NCBI RefSeq assembly: GCF_021631985.1
Contig: NZ_CP070225.1
Span: 6,262,001 to 6,326,000 of the forward strand
DNA length: 64,000 nucleotides
Direction of reading: 5' to 3'
Source: Sandaracinus amylolyticus
GTDB taxonomy: Bacteria; Myxococcota_A; Polyangia; Polyangiales; Sandaracinaceae
This document shows positions 8,551 to 17,556 of the stretch, in pieces. The translations under genes and the position numbers were made by a program. How positions within the stretch are numbered: the stretch's first letter is position 1; each line of letters opens with the position of its first letter. The notes beneath the pieces are model-generated. The model ran no database searches. It saw only the letters and a list, made by a program, of their open reading frames with translations, and was not told the DNA's origin.

Positions 8551-9666
8551 ATGGGAGAGAACGTGCTCATCACCGGCGGCGCGGGATTCATCGGATCCCA
8601 CGTCGCCGATGCGCTGCTCGCGAAAGGTGACCGGGTCCGCGTGCTCGACTGCTTGCATCCGCAGGTCCACGGTCCCGCGCAGAAGAGGCCCGACCACCTC
8701 TCACGCGACGTGGAGCTCGTCGTCGGCGACGTCCGTGATCGCGCCGCCGTCGAGAAAGCATGTCGCGGTGTCGACGTCGTCTATCACTTCGCGGCGCTGG
8801 TCGGTGTCGGCCAGAGCATGTATCGAATCGAGGATTACACCTCGGTGAACAACGTCGGGACTTCCGTCCTGATGGAGGTGCTCGCACAGAGGCCGCCGCG
8901 CCGACTGATCGTCGCGTCGAGCATGAGCATCTACGGCGAGGGCCTCTACGAGCGGGTCGACGGCTCGATCGTGCCCGGCCAATCACGCTCGCTCGCGCAG
9001 CTCGAGCGGCGTGACTGGGAGCTCCGCGACGGCCGGGGGAACGTCCTCGTCCCGGTGGCGACCCACGAGGACAAGATTCCTGCGCTCGAGTCCGTCTATG
9101 CGCTCTCGAAGTACGACCAGGAGCGCATGGGCCTGATCATCGGAAAGGCCTACGGGATTCCGACGGTCGCGCTCCGCTTCTTCAACGTGTACGGGCCGAG
9201 ACAGGCGCTCTCGAACCCCTACACCGGCGTGCTCGCGATCTTCTCGTCGCGCCTGTTGAACGACAAGGCGCCGATGATCTTCGAGGACGGCAAGCAGCGC
9301 CGCGACTTCGTCAGCGTGCACGACGTCGCCCAGGCGTGCGTGCTCGCGATGGAGCGCGAGCAGGCGGTCGACGCCGCGATCAACGTCGGCTCGGGGAACG
9401 CCTACACCGTGTCGGAGATCGCGGAGCGCGTCGCCGACGCGGTCGGCAAACGCGTCGACCCCGAGATCACCGGGCAGTACCGCAAGGGCGACATCCGCCA
9501 CTGCGTCGCGGACATCGCGCTCGCGCGCAAGACGCTCGGATACGAGCCGCGCGTGAGCCTCGAGGCGGGGCTGCGCGAGCTCGCGGGATGGCTCGAAGGA
9601 AAGAGCGCGAAGGACGCCGTCCTCGAAGCGAAGGCGGAGCTCTCGGCGCGGGGGCTGACGCTGTGA
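8551..9666 (+). CDS. NAD-dependent nucleotide-sugar epimerase/dehydratase
   Basis: 371 residues, extended SDR fold. It shows the NAD motif TGGAGFIGS at the N-terminus, the catalytic YALSKYDQE (YxxxK) near residue 185, and FFNVYGPRQ plus the C-terminal substrate-binding region of UDP- or dTDP-sugar epimerases. Sugar specificity cannot be read from sequence. It is the first gene of the saccharide cluster and overlaps the next epimerase (GTGA). Start ATG 8551 (MGENVLITGG) fits the fold; GTG 8542 is an alternative and neither has a strong ribosome-binding site. Confidence 0.88.
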   Translation: MGENVLITGGAGFIGSHVADALLAKGDRVRVLDCLHPQVHGPAQKRPDHLSRDVELVVGDVRDRAAVEKACRGVDVVYHFAALVGVGQSMYRIEDYTSVNNVGTSVLMEVLAQRPPRRLIVASSMSIYGEGLYERVDGSIVPGQSRSLAQLERRDWELRDGRGNVLVPVATHEDKIPALESVYALSKYDQERMGLIIGKAYGIPTVALRFFNVYGPRQALSNPYTGVLAIFSSRLLNDKAPMIFEDGKQRRDFVSVHDVAQACVLAMEREQAVDAAINVGSGNAYTVSEIAERVADAVGKRVDPEITGQYRKGDIRHCVADIALARKTLGYEPRVSLEAGLRELAGWLEGKSAKDAVLEAKAELSARGLTL

Positions 9667-10811
9667 GCACGACGAACGGAAACGGCGCGGGAAACGGACA
9701 TGGGCCGCGCTCGAGCGTGCGCGTCGCGCGATCCGCGGTGCCGGTGCCCGAGGGCGTGACGGTGATCACCGGCGGCGCCGGGTTCATCGGGGCCAACGTC
9801 GCGAACGCGATCGCCACCGCGGGCGGCGAGGTCGTGCTCTTCGACAACCTCGCGCGCGGGAACGTGCAGCACAACGCGCAATGGCTGCGGGAGCAGCACG
9901 GACGTCGCGTGTCGCTGGTGGTCGGCGACGTGCGGGACGCGAGCGCGGTGCGCCGGGTGATCGCGCGCGCCGACCGTGTCTTCCACTTCGCGGCGCAGGT
10001 CGCGGTGACGACGAGCATCCTCGATCCGATCGCGGACTTCGACGTGAACGCGCGCGGCACGCTGAACGTGCTCGAGGCGGTGCGCGCGCGGGGTAAAGAG
10101 ATCCCCGTCCTCTTCACCTCGACGAACAAGGTCTACGGATCGCTGTCCGACGTTCCGCTCGAGCTGCGTGGCAGTCGCTGGGCGCCGACCGAGACGGCGC
10201 TCGCGTCGACCGGCGTCGGCGAGTCGCGCCCCCTCGACTTCCACTCTCCCTATGGCTGCAGCAAGGGCGCCGCGGACCAGATGGTGCTCGATTGGTCTCG
10301 CAGCTACGGAGTGCCGAGCGTGGTGTTCCGGATGAGCTGCATCTACGGACCGCGCCAGTTCGGCACCGAAGATCAGGGCTGGGTCGCGCACTTCCTGATC
10401 CGCGCGCTGCGCGGCGAGCCCATCGTGCTCTACGGCGATGGGATGCAGGTGCGCGACGTCCTCTTCGTCGAGGACCTCGTGAGGGCGATGCTGGGCGCGC
10501 TCGAGCAGCTGGATCGGGTGCGCGGACAGGCGTTCAACGTCGGCGGTGGGCCGGAGAACACCATCAGCCTCGTCGAGCTGCTCGAGCTCGTGCGGGAGCT
10601 CGGCGGCAAGCGCCCCGACGTGCGGCACGCGCCGGTGCGCATCGGCGATCAGCGCTGGTACGTGAGCGACCCGACAAAGCTCGGGGCTGCGATCGGATGG
10701 CGACCGCGCACCGACGTTCGACAGGGTGTGGAGCGCCTCTTCGCGTGGCTGCGCGATCCGTCGCGACGCCAGGCGGCGCTGCACCCCGCGATCGACGGCG
10801 TCGCCGAGTAG
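9663..10811 (+). CDS. Nucleotide-sugar epimerase, CDP-paratose/tyvelose 2-epimerase-like
   Basis: 382 residues, extended SDR. After a disordered Gly/Asn-rich leader of about 35 residues come TGGAGFIGANV, DVRD, the serine region TSTNKVYG and the catalytic SPYGCSKGAADQ. The TNKVYG plus YGCSKGAADQ combination is characteristic of CDP-tyvelose/paratose 2-epimerases and close relatives, so C2 epimerisation of a deoxysugar nucleotide is plausible but not proven. The GTG start overlaps the preceding stop, coupling the two epimerases. Confidence 0.86.
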   Translation: MSTTNGNGAGNGHGPRSSVRVARSAVPVPEGVTVITGGAGFIGANVANAIATAGGEVVLFDNLARGNVQHNAQWLREQHGRRVSLVVGDVRDASAVRRVIARADRVFHFAAQVAVTTSILDPIADFDVNARGTLNVLEAVRARGKEIPVLFTSTNKVYGSLSDVPLELRGSRWAPTETALASTGVGESRPLDFHSPYGCSKGAADQMVLDWSRSYGVPSVVFRMSCIYGPRQFGTEDQGWVAHFLIRALRGEPIVLYGDGMQVRDVLFVEDLVRAMLGALEQLDRVRGQAFNVGGGPENTISLVELLELVRELGGKRPDVRHAPVRIGDQRWYVSDPTKLGAAIGWRPRTDVRQGVERLFAWLRDPSRRQAALHPAIDGVAE

Positions 10812-10847
10812 TCGCGCGCCGGCGCCGTTCGCCCGCGCGTCCTCCGG

Positions 10848-10877
10848 ACAGGCATCCTCGACTGCGAGGTTGCCTGT
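10848..10877 (+). terminator. Intercistronic hairpin inside the saccharide cluster
   Basis: ACAGGCA and TGCCTGT pair over seven bases; after one T-T mismatch CCTCG pairs with CGAGG, leaving a four-base loop. The hairpin lies between the second epimerase and the radical SAM gene, the only sizeable gap before 16672. There is no U-tract, so it may be an attenuator, RNA-processing site or stabilising structure rather than a full terminator. Confidence 0.45.
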
Positions 10878-10918
10878 CTTCGAGTCTCTCCCGATTGGCA
10901 TCCACGCCGAGGGGTCGA

Positions 10919-12220
10919 ATGAAGGTCGCGCTCGTCAATCCGCCCTGGAGCTTCGAAGGCAGCATCTATTTCGGGTGCCGATCGCCGCACCTCCCGCTGG
11001 AGCTCGGATATACGCGAGCGGTGCTCGAGGCGCGCGGGCACGACGCGCTGCTCGTCGACGGACAGCTCGAGGGGCTCACGCTCGACGCGATGAAGGAGCG
11101 AGTCGCCGCGTTCGCCCCCGACGCGACGCTCGTGGTCACCGCGCCGAGCTATCTGTTCTGGCGCTGCGCGCCGCCCGAGCTCGCGATCCCGATGCGCACG
11201 GTGCGCGCGCTCCGGGAGGCCGGCGGGCGCATGATCGCGGCGGGCCCCCACTGCTCGACCACGCCTCGCGCAGCGCTGCAGAAGCTCGGTGTGGACGCGG
11301 TGATCCTCGGCGAATGCGAGGAGATCGTGCCCGAGCTGGTCGAGAACGATCGCGCTGCGTGGGGCTCGATCGGATCGATCGCGTACCGCGCGTCGGGCCA
11401 GATCGTCGTCCAGGGCGCGCCGCATGCGAGCGACATGAAGTCGCTCCCCGCGCTGACGTGGGACCCCGCGCTGCTCGCGCGGCACGAGCACCATCATCAC
11501 CGCTTCGATCGGAAGCCGGCGAAGCCGGGCGGCGAGCTCGAGGCGTCGCGCGGGTGCCCCTACAAGTGCACGTTCTGCGCGAAGGAGAACTACCGCGACA
11601 AGTATCGCAAGCGCCCGCTCGACGTGGTGCTCGCGGAGCTCGACGCGATGATCGAGCGAGGTGTCGAGTACGTCTATTTCGTCGACGAGATCTTCCTGCC
11701 CGACGAGGACCTCCTGCGCGCGATCGCGGAGCGCGACGTCGCGTTCGGCGTGCAGATGCGGATCGACAATTGGAGCGAAGCGCAGCTCGATCTCCTCGGC
11801 ATGGCGGGCTGCGTCTCGATCGAGGCGGGCATCGAGAGCATCACGCCCGAGGGGCGCTCGCTGCTCCGGAAGAAATGCAAGCTCAGCACCGACGAGCTGA
11901 GCGCGCTGCTGATCCACGCGAAGAAGAGCGTCGCGTTCGTGCAGGCCAATCTGCTCGACTCGCGCGCCGATCACGCGGACGACGTGCGGCGGTGGCGCGA
12001 TCACCTGCGCGACCACGGAGTCTGGGCGAACGATCCGGTGCCGCTCTTTCCGTATCCCGGATCGCCGGAGTACGGCCTGCGGTGGGGCGCGCCCGACGAC
12101 GAAGCGTGGGAGCGCGCCGTCGATCACTACCTGAGCGAGTTCGGTCGCATGAGCGACATCCAGGACGCGCAGCCGCGCCGCATCCGCGAGCTCGAGAGAT
12201 CGGAGCTCGAGAGCGCATGA
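10919..12220 (+). CDS. B12-binding-domain radical SAM enzyme of the saccharide cluster
   Basis: 433 residues. The N-terminal 150 residues resemble a cobalamin-binding Rossmann domain (NPPWSFEG, LGECEEIVPELV), followed by a radical SAM core with the [4Fe-4S] motif GCPYKCTFC near residue 215 and EAGIESITPEG in the barrel. Such enzymes perform methylations or rearrangements on unactivated carbons, here perhaps on a sugar or aglycone. From memory it resembles the TIGR04295 group, which travels with CgeB-like transferases and a TIGR04290 methyltransferase; this should be verified. A GAGGGG five bases before the ATG supports the start; the end overlaps the next gene (ATGA). Confidence 0.85.
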   Translation: MKVALVNPPWSFEGSIYFGCRSPHLPLELGYTRAVLEARGHDALLVDGQLEGLTLDAMKERVAAFAPDATLVVTAPSYLFWRCAPPELAIPMRTVRALREAGGRMIAAGPHCSTTPRAALQKLGVDAVILGECEEIVPELVENDRAAWGSIGSIAYRASGQIVVQGAPHASDMKSLPALTWDPALLARHEHHHHRFDRKPAKPGGELEASRGCPYKCTFCAKENYRDKYRKRPLDVVLAELDAMIERGVEYVYFVDEIFLPDEDLLRAIAERDVAFGVQMRIDNWSEAQLDLLGMAGCVSIEAGIESITPEGRSLLRKKCKLSTDELSALLIHAKKSVAFVQANLLDSRADHADDVRRWRDHLRDHGVWANDPVPLFPYPGSPEYGLRWGAPDDEAWERAVDHYLSEFGRMSDIQDAQPRRIRELERSELESA

Positions 12221-13329
12221 TCGAGCGAGTCCTGATGACGGCCGACGCCGTGGGGGGCGTGTGGACGTACGCGGTCGAGCTCTCTCGTGCGCTGTCGGCG
12301 CACGGCGTGCGGACGACGCTCGCGGTGATGGGCCCGCCTCCGAGCGACGCGCAGCGCGCGGCCGCGCGGCGCGTCGCCGAGCTCCACGAGGCGCCGTTCG
12401 CGCTGGAGTGGGCGCCCGATCCCTGGGCCGACGTGGCGGCCGCGGGACAGTGGCTGCTCGCGCTCGAGCGGGTGATCGCGCCCGACGTGGTGCACGTGAA
12501 CGGGTTCTCGCACTGCGCCCTGCCCTTCGCCGCGCCGGTGCTGATGGTCGCGCACTCCTGCGTCTGCACGTGGTGGAGAGCGTGCAAAGGCGACGACGCG
12601 CCGAGCGAGTGGGATCGATATCGCGCGGCGGTGCGCGACGGCCTCGCGGGCGCCGACGCGATCGTGGCGCCCACGCGCGCGATGCTCGACGCGTTCCTCG
12701 GCGTCCACGATCCCGCGGTCGCGCACCACGACCGGGCGCGCGTGATCGCGAATGCGATCGATCCCACGCGCTTCGCGCCCGCCGACGAGAAGGAGCCGCT
12801 GGTGCTCGCGGCCGGACGGCTCTGGGACGAGGCGAAGAACGTCGCGGCGCTCGACGCGATCGCGGGCGATCTGCCGTGGGACGTGGTGATCGCGGGGAGC
12901 GATCTCGGGCCCGACGGCGAGCGCGTGACGTTCCGCGGCGCGACGTCGCTCGGCGTGCTCACGCCCGACGAGATCGCGTCGTGGATGGGGCGCGCCGCGA
13001 TCTACGCGTTGCCCGCGCGCTACGAGCCGTTCGGGCTCTCGGCGCTCGAGGCGGCGCTCTCGGGATGCGCGCTGGTGCTCGGCGACGTGCCCTCGCTGCG
13101 CGAGGTGTGGGGCGGCGCCGCGCGTTACGTCGACCCCGACGATCCGGCGGCGCTGCGGCGCACGATCGAGCCCCTGATCGACGCCCCCACGGTGCGCGCC
13201 GATCTCGCGCTGCGCGCGCGACGTCGTGCGCTCGAGCTCGCGCGGCCGGACGTGATGGCCGACTCGTATCTCGACCTCTACTCCGCGCTGCTCGGGCGGC
13301 GCGCGCGAAGGGCTGCCTCATGCGCATAG
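12217..13329 (+). CDS. Glycosyltransferase family 4 (GT-B)
   Basis: 370 residues. N-terminal GT-B half begins with ADAVGGVWTYAVELSRAL, typical of GT4 enzymes that bind an acceptor in the first domain. The C-terminal half has VLAAGRLWDEAKN and the nucleotide-sugar-binding YALPARYEPFGLSALEAALSG with the conserved E-x7-E. A retaining transfer from a nucleotide sugar is expected in the cytoplasm. It is coupled to the radical SAM gene by ATGA and overlaps the next gene by ten bases. Confidence 0.87.
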   Translation: MIERVLMTADAVGGVWTYAVELSRALSAHGVRTTLAVMGPPPSDAQRAAARRVAELHEAPFALEWAPDPWADVAAAGQWLLALERVIAPDVVHVNGFSHCALPFAAPVLMVAHSCVCTWWRACKGDDAPSEWDRYRAAVRDGLAGADAIVAPTRAMLDAFLGVHDPAVAHHDRARVIANAIDPTRFAPADEKEPLVLAAGRLWDEAKNVAALDAIAGDLPWDVVIAGSDLGPDGERVTFRGATSLGVLTPDEIASWMGRAAIYALPARYEPFGLSALEAALSGCALVLGDVPSLREVWGGAARYVDPDDPAALRRTIEPLIDAPTVRADLALRARRRALELARPDVMADSYLDLYSALLGRRARRAASCA

Positions 13330-14441
13330 CGCTCTTCTGTCACACGCTCCTCTCGGACTGGAACCACGGCAATGCGCACTTCCTGCGCGGCCTCGTCACC
13401 GAGCTCGTCTCGCGCGGGCACGACGTGCGGGTCTGGGAGCCACACGACGCGTGGAGCCTCGAGAACCTCGTGCGCGATCACGGCGAAGCACCGCTCGCCG
13501 CGGTGAAGGGCGTCTATCCCGCGCTCGACTGCAATCGATACGATCTGCGCGGGCTCGATCTCGACGCGGCAGTGGGAAATGCCGACGTCGTGATCGTGCA
13601 CGAGTGGAACGATCACGAGCTCGTGCGCCGGATCGGCGAGGCGAAGGCACGATTCGGGTACACGCTGCTCTTCCACGACACCCACCATCGCTCGGTCACG
13701 GAGTCCGAGGCGATGGCGCGCTACGACCTGCACCACTACGACGCCGTGCTCGCGTTCGGCGCGGTGATCCGCGACCTCTACCTGCAGCACAGGTGGGCCA
13801 AGCGTGCGTTCGTGTTCCACGAGGCCGCCGATGCGCGAGTGTTCGTGCCGCGGCCCGAGATCGAGAAGGAGATCGATCTCGTGTGGATCGGGAACTGGGG
13901 TGACGACGAGCGCGAGGAAGAGCTCCACGAGTTCCTGCTCGGCCCGGTGAAGCGGCTCGGACTGCGCGCACGGGTGCACGGAGTGCGTTATCCCGAGCGC
14001 GCGCTGAGCGCGCTGCACGAGGCAGGTGTGGAGTACGGCGGGTGGCTCCCCAACTACCGCGTGCCCGAGGCGTTCGCGAAGGCGCGCGTCACGGTGCACG
14101 TGCCGCGTCGGCCTTATGCCGAGCGACTGACGGGCATTCCGACGATCCGGCCCTTCGAGGCGATGGCGTGCGGGATTCCGCTCGTGAGCGCGCCGTGGCG
14201 CGACACCGAAGGTCTATTCCGCCGGAGTCAGGACTTCGTCGTCGCGCAGAACGGCGCGGAGATGTGCGCGCATCTGCAGCGCATCCTCTCGGACTCCGCC
14301 TTCGCCGACTCGCTCGTGCGCTCGGCGCGCGAGCGCGTCCTGTCGCGGCACACGTGCGCGCACCGCGCAGACGAGCTGCTCGCCATCGTCGATCGCATCC
14401 GGCGCGAGCAGCGGGCGCCCCTGGAGACACAGCCGGTATGA
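13320..14441 (+). CDS. CgeB-like glycosyltransferase (first of three)
   Basis: 373 residues with a GT-B layout: N-terminal FCHTLLSDWNHGNAHFLRGL, then a central DLVWIGNWGDDEREEEL segment, and a C-terminal donor-site region RPFEAMACGIPLVSAPW. Proteins of this type are annotated as CgeB family glycosyltransferases (named after a Bacillus spore-crust gene). The tail RVLSRHTCAHRADELL is shared in form with the two following genes. It starts inside the preceding gene and ends in an ATGA overlap with the next, so all are co-translated. Confidence 0.8.
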   Translation: MRIALFCHTLLSDWNHGNAHFLRGLVTELVSRGHDVRVWEPHDAWSLENLVRDHGEAPLAAVKGVYPALDCNRYDLRGLDLDAAVGNADVVIVHEWNDHELVRRIGEAKARFGYTLLFHDTHHRSVTESEAMARYDLHHYDAVLAFGAVIRDLYLQHRWAKRAFVFHEAADARVFVPRPEIEKEIDLVWIGNWGDDEREEELHEFLLGPVKRLGLRARVHGVRYPERALSALHEAGVEYGGWLPNYRVPEAFAKARVTVHVPRRPYAERLTGIPTIRPFEAMACGIPLVSAPWRDTEGLFRRSQDFVVAQNGAEMCAHLQRILSDSAFADSLVRSARERVLSRHTCAHRADELLAIVDRIRREQRAPLETQPV

Positions 14442-15571
14442 CTGCTTCTCTCGACATCGCCTTCTTCGGATCGAGCATCGTCTCCGCGTACTGGAACGGC
14501 GCGGCGACCTATTATCGCGGCATCGTGCGCGCGCTCGCGGCGCGCGGTCATCGCATCACGTTCTACGAGCCCGACGCCTACGATCGCCAAGCCCACCGCG
14601 ACATCGACGATCCACCGTGGTGCCGCGTGGTGGTCTATCGCGGCGACGACGAGCGCGATGCGCTGCGACAGCTGACGGTCGCGGCGCAGCACGCCGACGT
14701 GCTCGTGAAGGCGAGCGGCGTGGGCGTCTACGACGCCCTGCTCGAGGCGGCCGTGCCCGAGGTGCGACGCCCCGGACAGCTCGCGATCTTCTGGGACGTC
14801 GACGCGGCGGCGACGCTCGATCGTGTGGAGGGCGACGCCCGCGATCCGTTCCGCGGCGCACTTCCGCGCTACGACGCGGTGCTCACCTACGGCGGCGGCG
14901 ATCCCGTGGTGCGTCGTTATCTCGCGCTCGGCGCGCGCGCCTGTCAGCCGATCTACAACGCGCTCGATCCCGACACGCACTTCCCGGGCGCGCCGGACCC
15001 GCGCTTCCGCGGGGATCTGGGCCTGCTCGCGAATCGACTGCCCGATCGCGAGCGGCGCATCGAGGAGTTCTTCCTGCGTCCCGCGGCGACGTCGCCGGAG
15101 CGCCGTTTCGTGCTCGGCGGCAATGGCTGGGGCGACAAACACGTGACGCCGAACGTGATCAAGGTCGGCCACGTCTACACCGCCGATCACAACGCGTTCA
15201 ACGCGTCGTGCCTCGCAGTGCTCAACGTCGCGCGCGACAGCATGGCGAACGTGGGGTTCTCGCCCGCGACGCGCGTGTTCGAGGCGGCGGGCGCGGCGGC
15301 GTGCCTGATCACCGATGCGTGGGAGGGCATCGAGCTCTTCCTCGAGCCCGAGCGCGAGGTGCTGGTCGCGAAGGACGGTGATGCGGTCGCGGAGCACGTG
15401 CGCCGTCTCGACGAGGCGCGAGCGCGCGCGATCGGCGAGGCGGCGCGGAGGCGGGTGATCGCCCACCACACCTACGCGCAGCGCGCGGAAGAGGTCGAGC
15501 GCGCGCTGACTCGTGGCCTCGTCGTCGAGCGCGGGATCGCGGCGCCGGTCGGCGTGGGAGCGGCCACGTGA
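14438..15571 (+). CDS. CgeB-like glycosyltransferase (second of three)
   Basis: 377 residues. It shares the N-terminal pattern FFGSSIVSAYWNGAATYYRG with the third copy, a central LAIFWDVDAAATLDRV, and the C-terminal FSPATRVFEAAGAAACLITD that lines the donor pocket in this family, followed by the RVIAHHTYAQRAEEVE tail. It is more divergent than the pair 15568-16671/35042-36157. Tandem copies suggest successive sugar additions by specialised enzymes. It overlaps both neighbours by four bases. Confidence 0.8.
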   Translation: MTASLDIAFFGSSIVSAYWNGAATYYRGIVRALAARGHRITFYEPDAYDRQAHRDIDDPPWCRVVVYRGDDERDALRQLTVAAQHADVLVKASGVGVYDALLEAAVPEVRRPGQLAIFWDVDAAATLDRVEGDARDPFRGALPRYDAVLTYGGGDPVVRRYLALGARACQPIYNALDPDTHFPGAPDPRFRGDLGLLANRLPDRERRIEEFFLRPAATSPERRFVLGGNGWGDKHVTPNVIKVGHVYTADHNAFNASCLAVLNVARDSMANVGFSPATRVFEAAGAAACLITDAWEGIELFLEPEREVLVAKDGDAVAEHVRRLDEARARAIGEAARRRVIAHHTYAQRAEEVERALTRGLVVERGIAAPVGVGAAT

Positions 15572-16671
15572 GCGCGTACGACTACGTCTTCCTCGGCCTC
15601 TCGATCACCAGCTCGTGGGGAAACGGCCACGCGACGACCTATCGCGGTCTGGTGCGCGAGCTCGCGGCGCGCGGGCACCGCGTGCTCTTCCTCGAGCGCG
15701 ATCTCGATTTCTACGCGGCGAATCGGGACATGCCCGAGCCGCCTTATTGCACGACGAGACTCTATCGCTCGCTCGACGAGCTGCGTTCGGCCTATGCGCG
15801 CGAGGTTCGCGACGCGGACCTCGTGGTGGTCGGCTCGTACGTGCCCGAGGGAATCGAGGTCGGTCGCTGGGCGACCCGCACCACGCGCGGCGCGGTCGCG
15901 TTCTACGACATCGACACGCCGGTCACGCTCGCCCGTCTGGCGCGCGGCGAGGAGGAGTATCTGACTCCCTCGCTCATCCCGGAATTCGATCTCTATCTCT
16001 CGTTCACCGGCGGACCGACGCTGCGCGTGCTGGAGAAGCGCTGGGGCGCGCGGCGCGCCGAGGCGCTGCACTGCTCGGTCGATCCCGATCTTTACGTGCC
16101 CGATCCCGACGCCGGGATCCGCTGGGACATGGGCTATCTCGGGACCTACAGCGAGGATCGCCAGCCGATGCTCGAGCGCCTCCTGATCGAGCCGGCGCGC
16201 CGGTGGCGACATGGGCGCTTCCACGTCGCGGGACCGCAATATCCCGACTCGATCGCGTGGCCCGCGAATGTCGGGCGCGAGATCCACCTCGCACCGCGCG
16301 AGCACCGCGCCTACTACAACGCGCAGCGTTTCACGCTGAACGTCACGCGCCGCGACATGATCCAGGCGGGCTATTCGCCCAGCGTGCGCCTCTTCGAGGC
16401 GGCGGCGTGCGCGGTGCCGATCCTCAGCGACGAGTGGCCGGGGCTCGAGACGTTCTTCGTGCCGGGCGAGGAGATCCTCGTCGCGCGCAGCACCGAGGAG
16501 TCGCTCGCGATCATGCAGGGCATGGGCGAGGAGCAGCGCCGCCGCATCGGCGAGCGTGCGCGCGGTCGCGTGCTCGCCGAGCACACCGCCGCCCATCGCG
16601 CCGAGACGGTCGAGCGCCTCACGCGCGAGGTCCTCGACGCACGTGCACGCGCCACGTCCGCGACCGTCTGA
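15568..16671 (+). CDS. CgeB-like glycosyltransferase (third of three)
   Basis: 367 residues. Landmarks are SSWGNGHATTYRGLVREL at the N-terminus, FYDIDTPVTLARL in the middle, YLGTYSEDRQPML, and the C-terminal SPSVRLFEAAACAVPILSDE. The same landmarks with small changes occur in the gene at 35042-36157, making these two the closest paralogue pair in the window, about 18 kb apart. The GTG start overlaps the previous stop. A gap of 27 bases with its own ribosome-binding site separates it from the methyltransferase gene. Confidence 0.82.
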   Translation: MSAYDYVFLGLSITSSWGNGHATTYRGLVRELAARGHRVLFLERDLDFYAANRDMPEPPYCTTRLYRSLDELRSAYAREVRDADLVVVGSYVPEGIEVGRWATRTTRGAVAFYDIDTPVTLARLARGEEEYLTPSLIPEFDLYLSFTGGPTLRVLEKRWGARRAEALHCSVDPDLYVPDPDAGIRWDMGYLGTYSEDRQPMLERLLIEPARRWRHGRFHVAGPQYPDSIAWPANVGREIHLAPREHRAYYNAQRFTLNVTRRDMIQAGYSPSVRLFEAAACAVPILSDEWPGLETFFVPGEEILVARSTEESLAIMQGMGEEQRRRIGERARGRVLAEHTAAHRAETVERLTREVLDARARATSATV

Positions 16672-16698
16672 TTCCCACACGACGAGAGGGACCGACCG

Positions 16699-17556
16699 AT
16701 GTCGATGCAGAGCGGGGAGACGGCGCGCCGCGCCCAGACCGAGGCGTCGCACGCAGAAGCAGAGCGGCGCATTCGCGAGCTCGGCCCGTGGTTCCACAAC
16801 ATGGAGCTCGCGGGGATCCTGACCGCGCCCGAGCACTTCCTCGGCGACTATCCGCGGGTGAAGTTCAAGGGATTTGCCCACGCGATCCCCGAGGACCTCA
16901 CCGGGCGGAGCGTGCTCGACGTCGGGTGCAACGCGGGGTTCTACAGCTTCGAGATGAAGCGCCGCGGGGCCTCACGCGTGGTGGGGATCGACAGCGACGA
17001 TCGATATCTCGCCCAGGCGCGTCTGGCCGCCGAGCTCACCGGGCTCGACGTCGAGTTCCAGCGGCGCAGCGTCTACGAGGTCGGCGCGATCGGAGAGCGC
17101 TTCGATCTCGTGATCTTCATGGGCGTGCTCTATCACCTGCGTCATCCGCTGCTCGCGCTCGATCTGCTGCACGAGCACGTGGTCGGCGATCTGCTGCTCT
17201 TCCAGAGCCTGCAGCGCGGCAGTGATCAGGTGACGGATCTCGAGGAGGACTATCCGTTCCGCGAGCGAGACGTCTTCGACGATCCCGGATATCCGAAGAT
17301 GCACTTCGTCGAGCGGAAGTACTCGCAGGATCCGACGAACTGGTGGATCCCGAACCGCGCCTGCGTGGAGGCGATGCTGCGCAGCACCGGGTTCACGATC
17401 GTCGGGCACCCCGAGCCCGAGGTGTACGTGTGCCGCAAGGGGCGGCGAGCACGTGAGTCGGGCGAGTGGGTCGTGCATCGCAGCGTGCGAGTCCCCCCTT
17501 CCCACTCGGCAACAGAGCTCACGGGCGAGGACGGTTCGCAGGGAGGTGCCGCGTGA
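16699..17556 (+). CDS. SAM-dependent methyltransferase (TIGR04290-like)
   Basis: 285 residues, class I methyltransferase. The SAM motif is SVLDVGCNAGFYSFEMKRRG near residue 75, followed by GIDSDDRYLAQA and the post-II segment FDLVIFMGVLYHLRHP. The sequence around WFHNMEL and KFKGF recalls enzymes related to the tRNA wobble-uridine CmoB fold, but its place between glycosyltransferases and a glycosidase argues for a sugar or small-molecule substrate. From memory it matches the TIGR04290 group linked to the radical SAM family noted at 10919. A GAGAGGG precedes the ATG; the end overlaps the next GTG. Confidence 0.85.
   Translation: MSMQSGETARRAQTEASHAEAERRIRELGPWFHNMELAGILTAPEHFLGDYPRVKFKGFAHAIPEDLTGRSVLDVGCNAGFYSFEMKRRGASRVVGIDSDDRYLAQARLAAELTGLDVEFQRRSVYEVGAIGERFDLVIFMGVLYHLRHPLLALDLLHEHVVGDLLLFQSLQRGSDQVTDLEEDYPFRERDVFDDPGYPKMHFVERKYSQDPTNWWIPNRACVEAMLRSTGFTIVGHPEPEVYVCRKGRRARESGEWVVHRSVRVPPSHSATELTGEDGSQGGAA

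Noticed and set aside
16699..17556. tRNA wobble-uridine methyltransferase (CmoB) call
   Set aside because: Fold-level similarity only; the context and length fit the cluster-specific family better.
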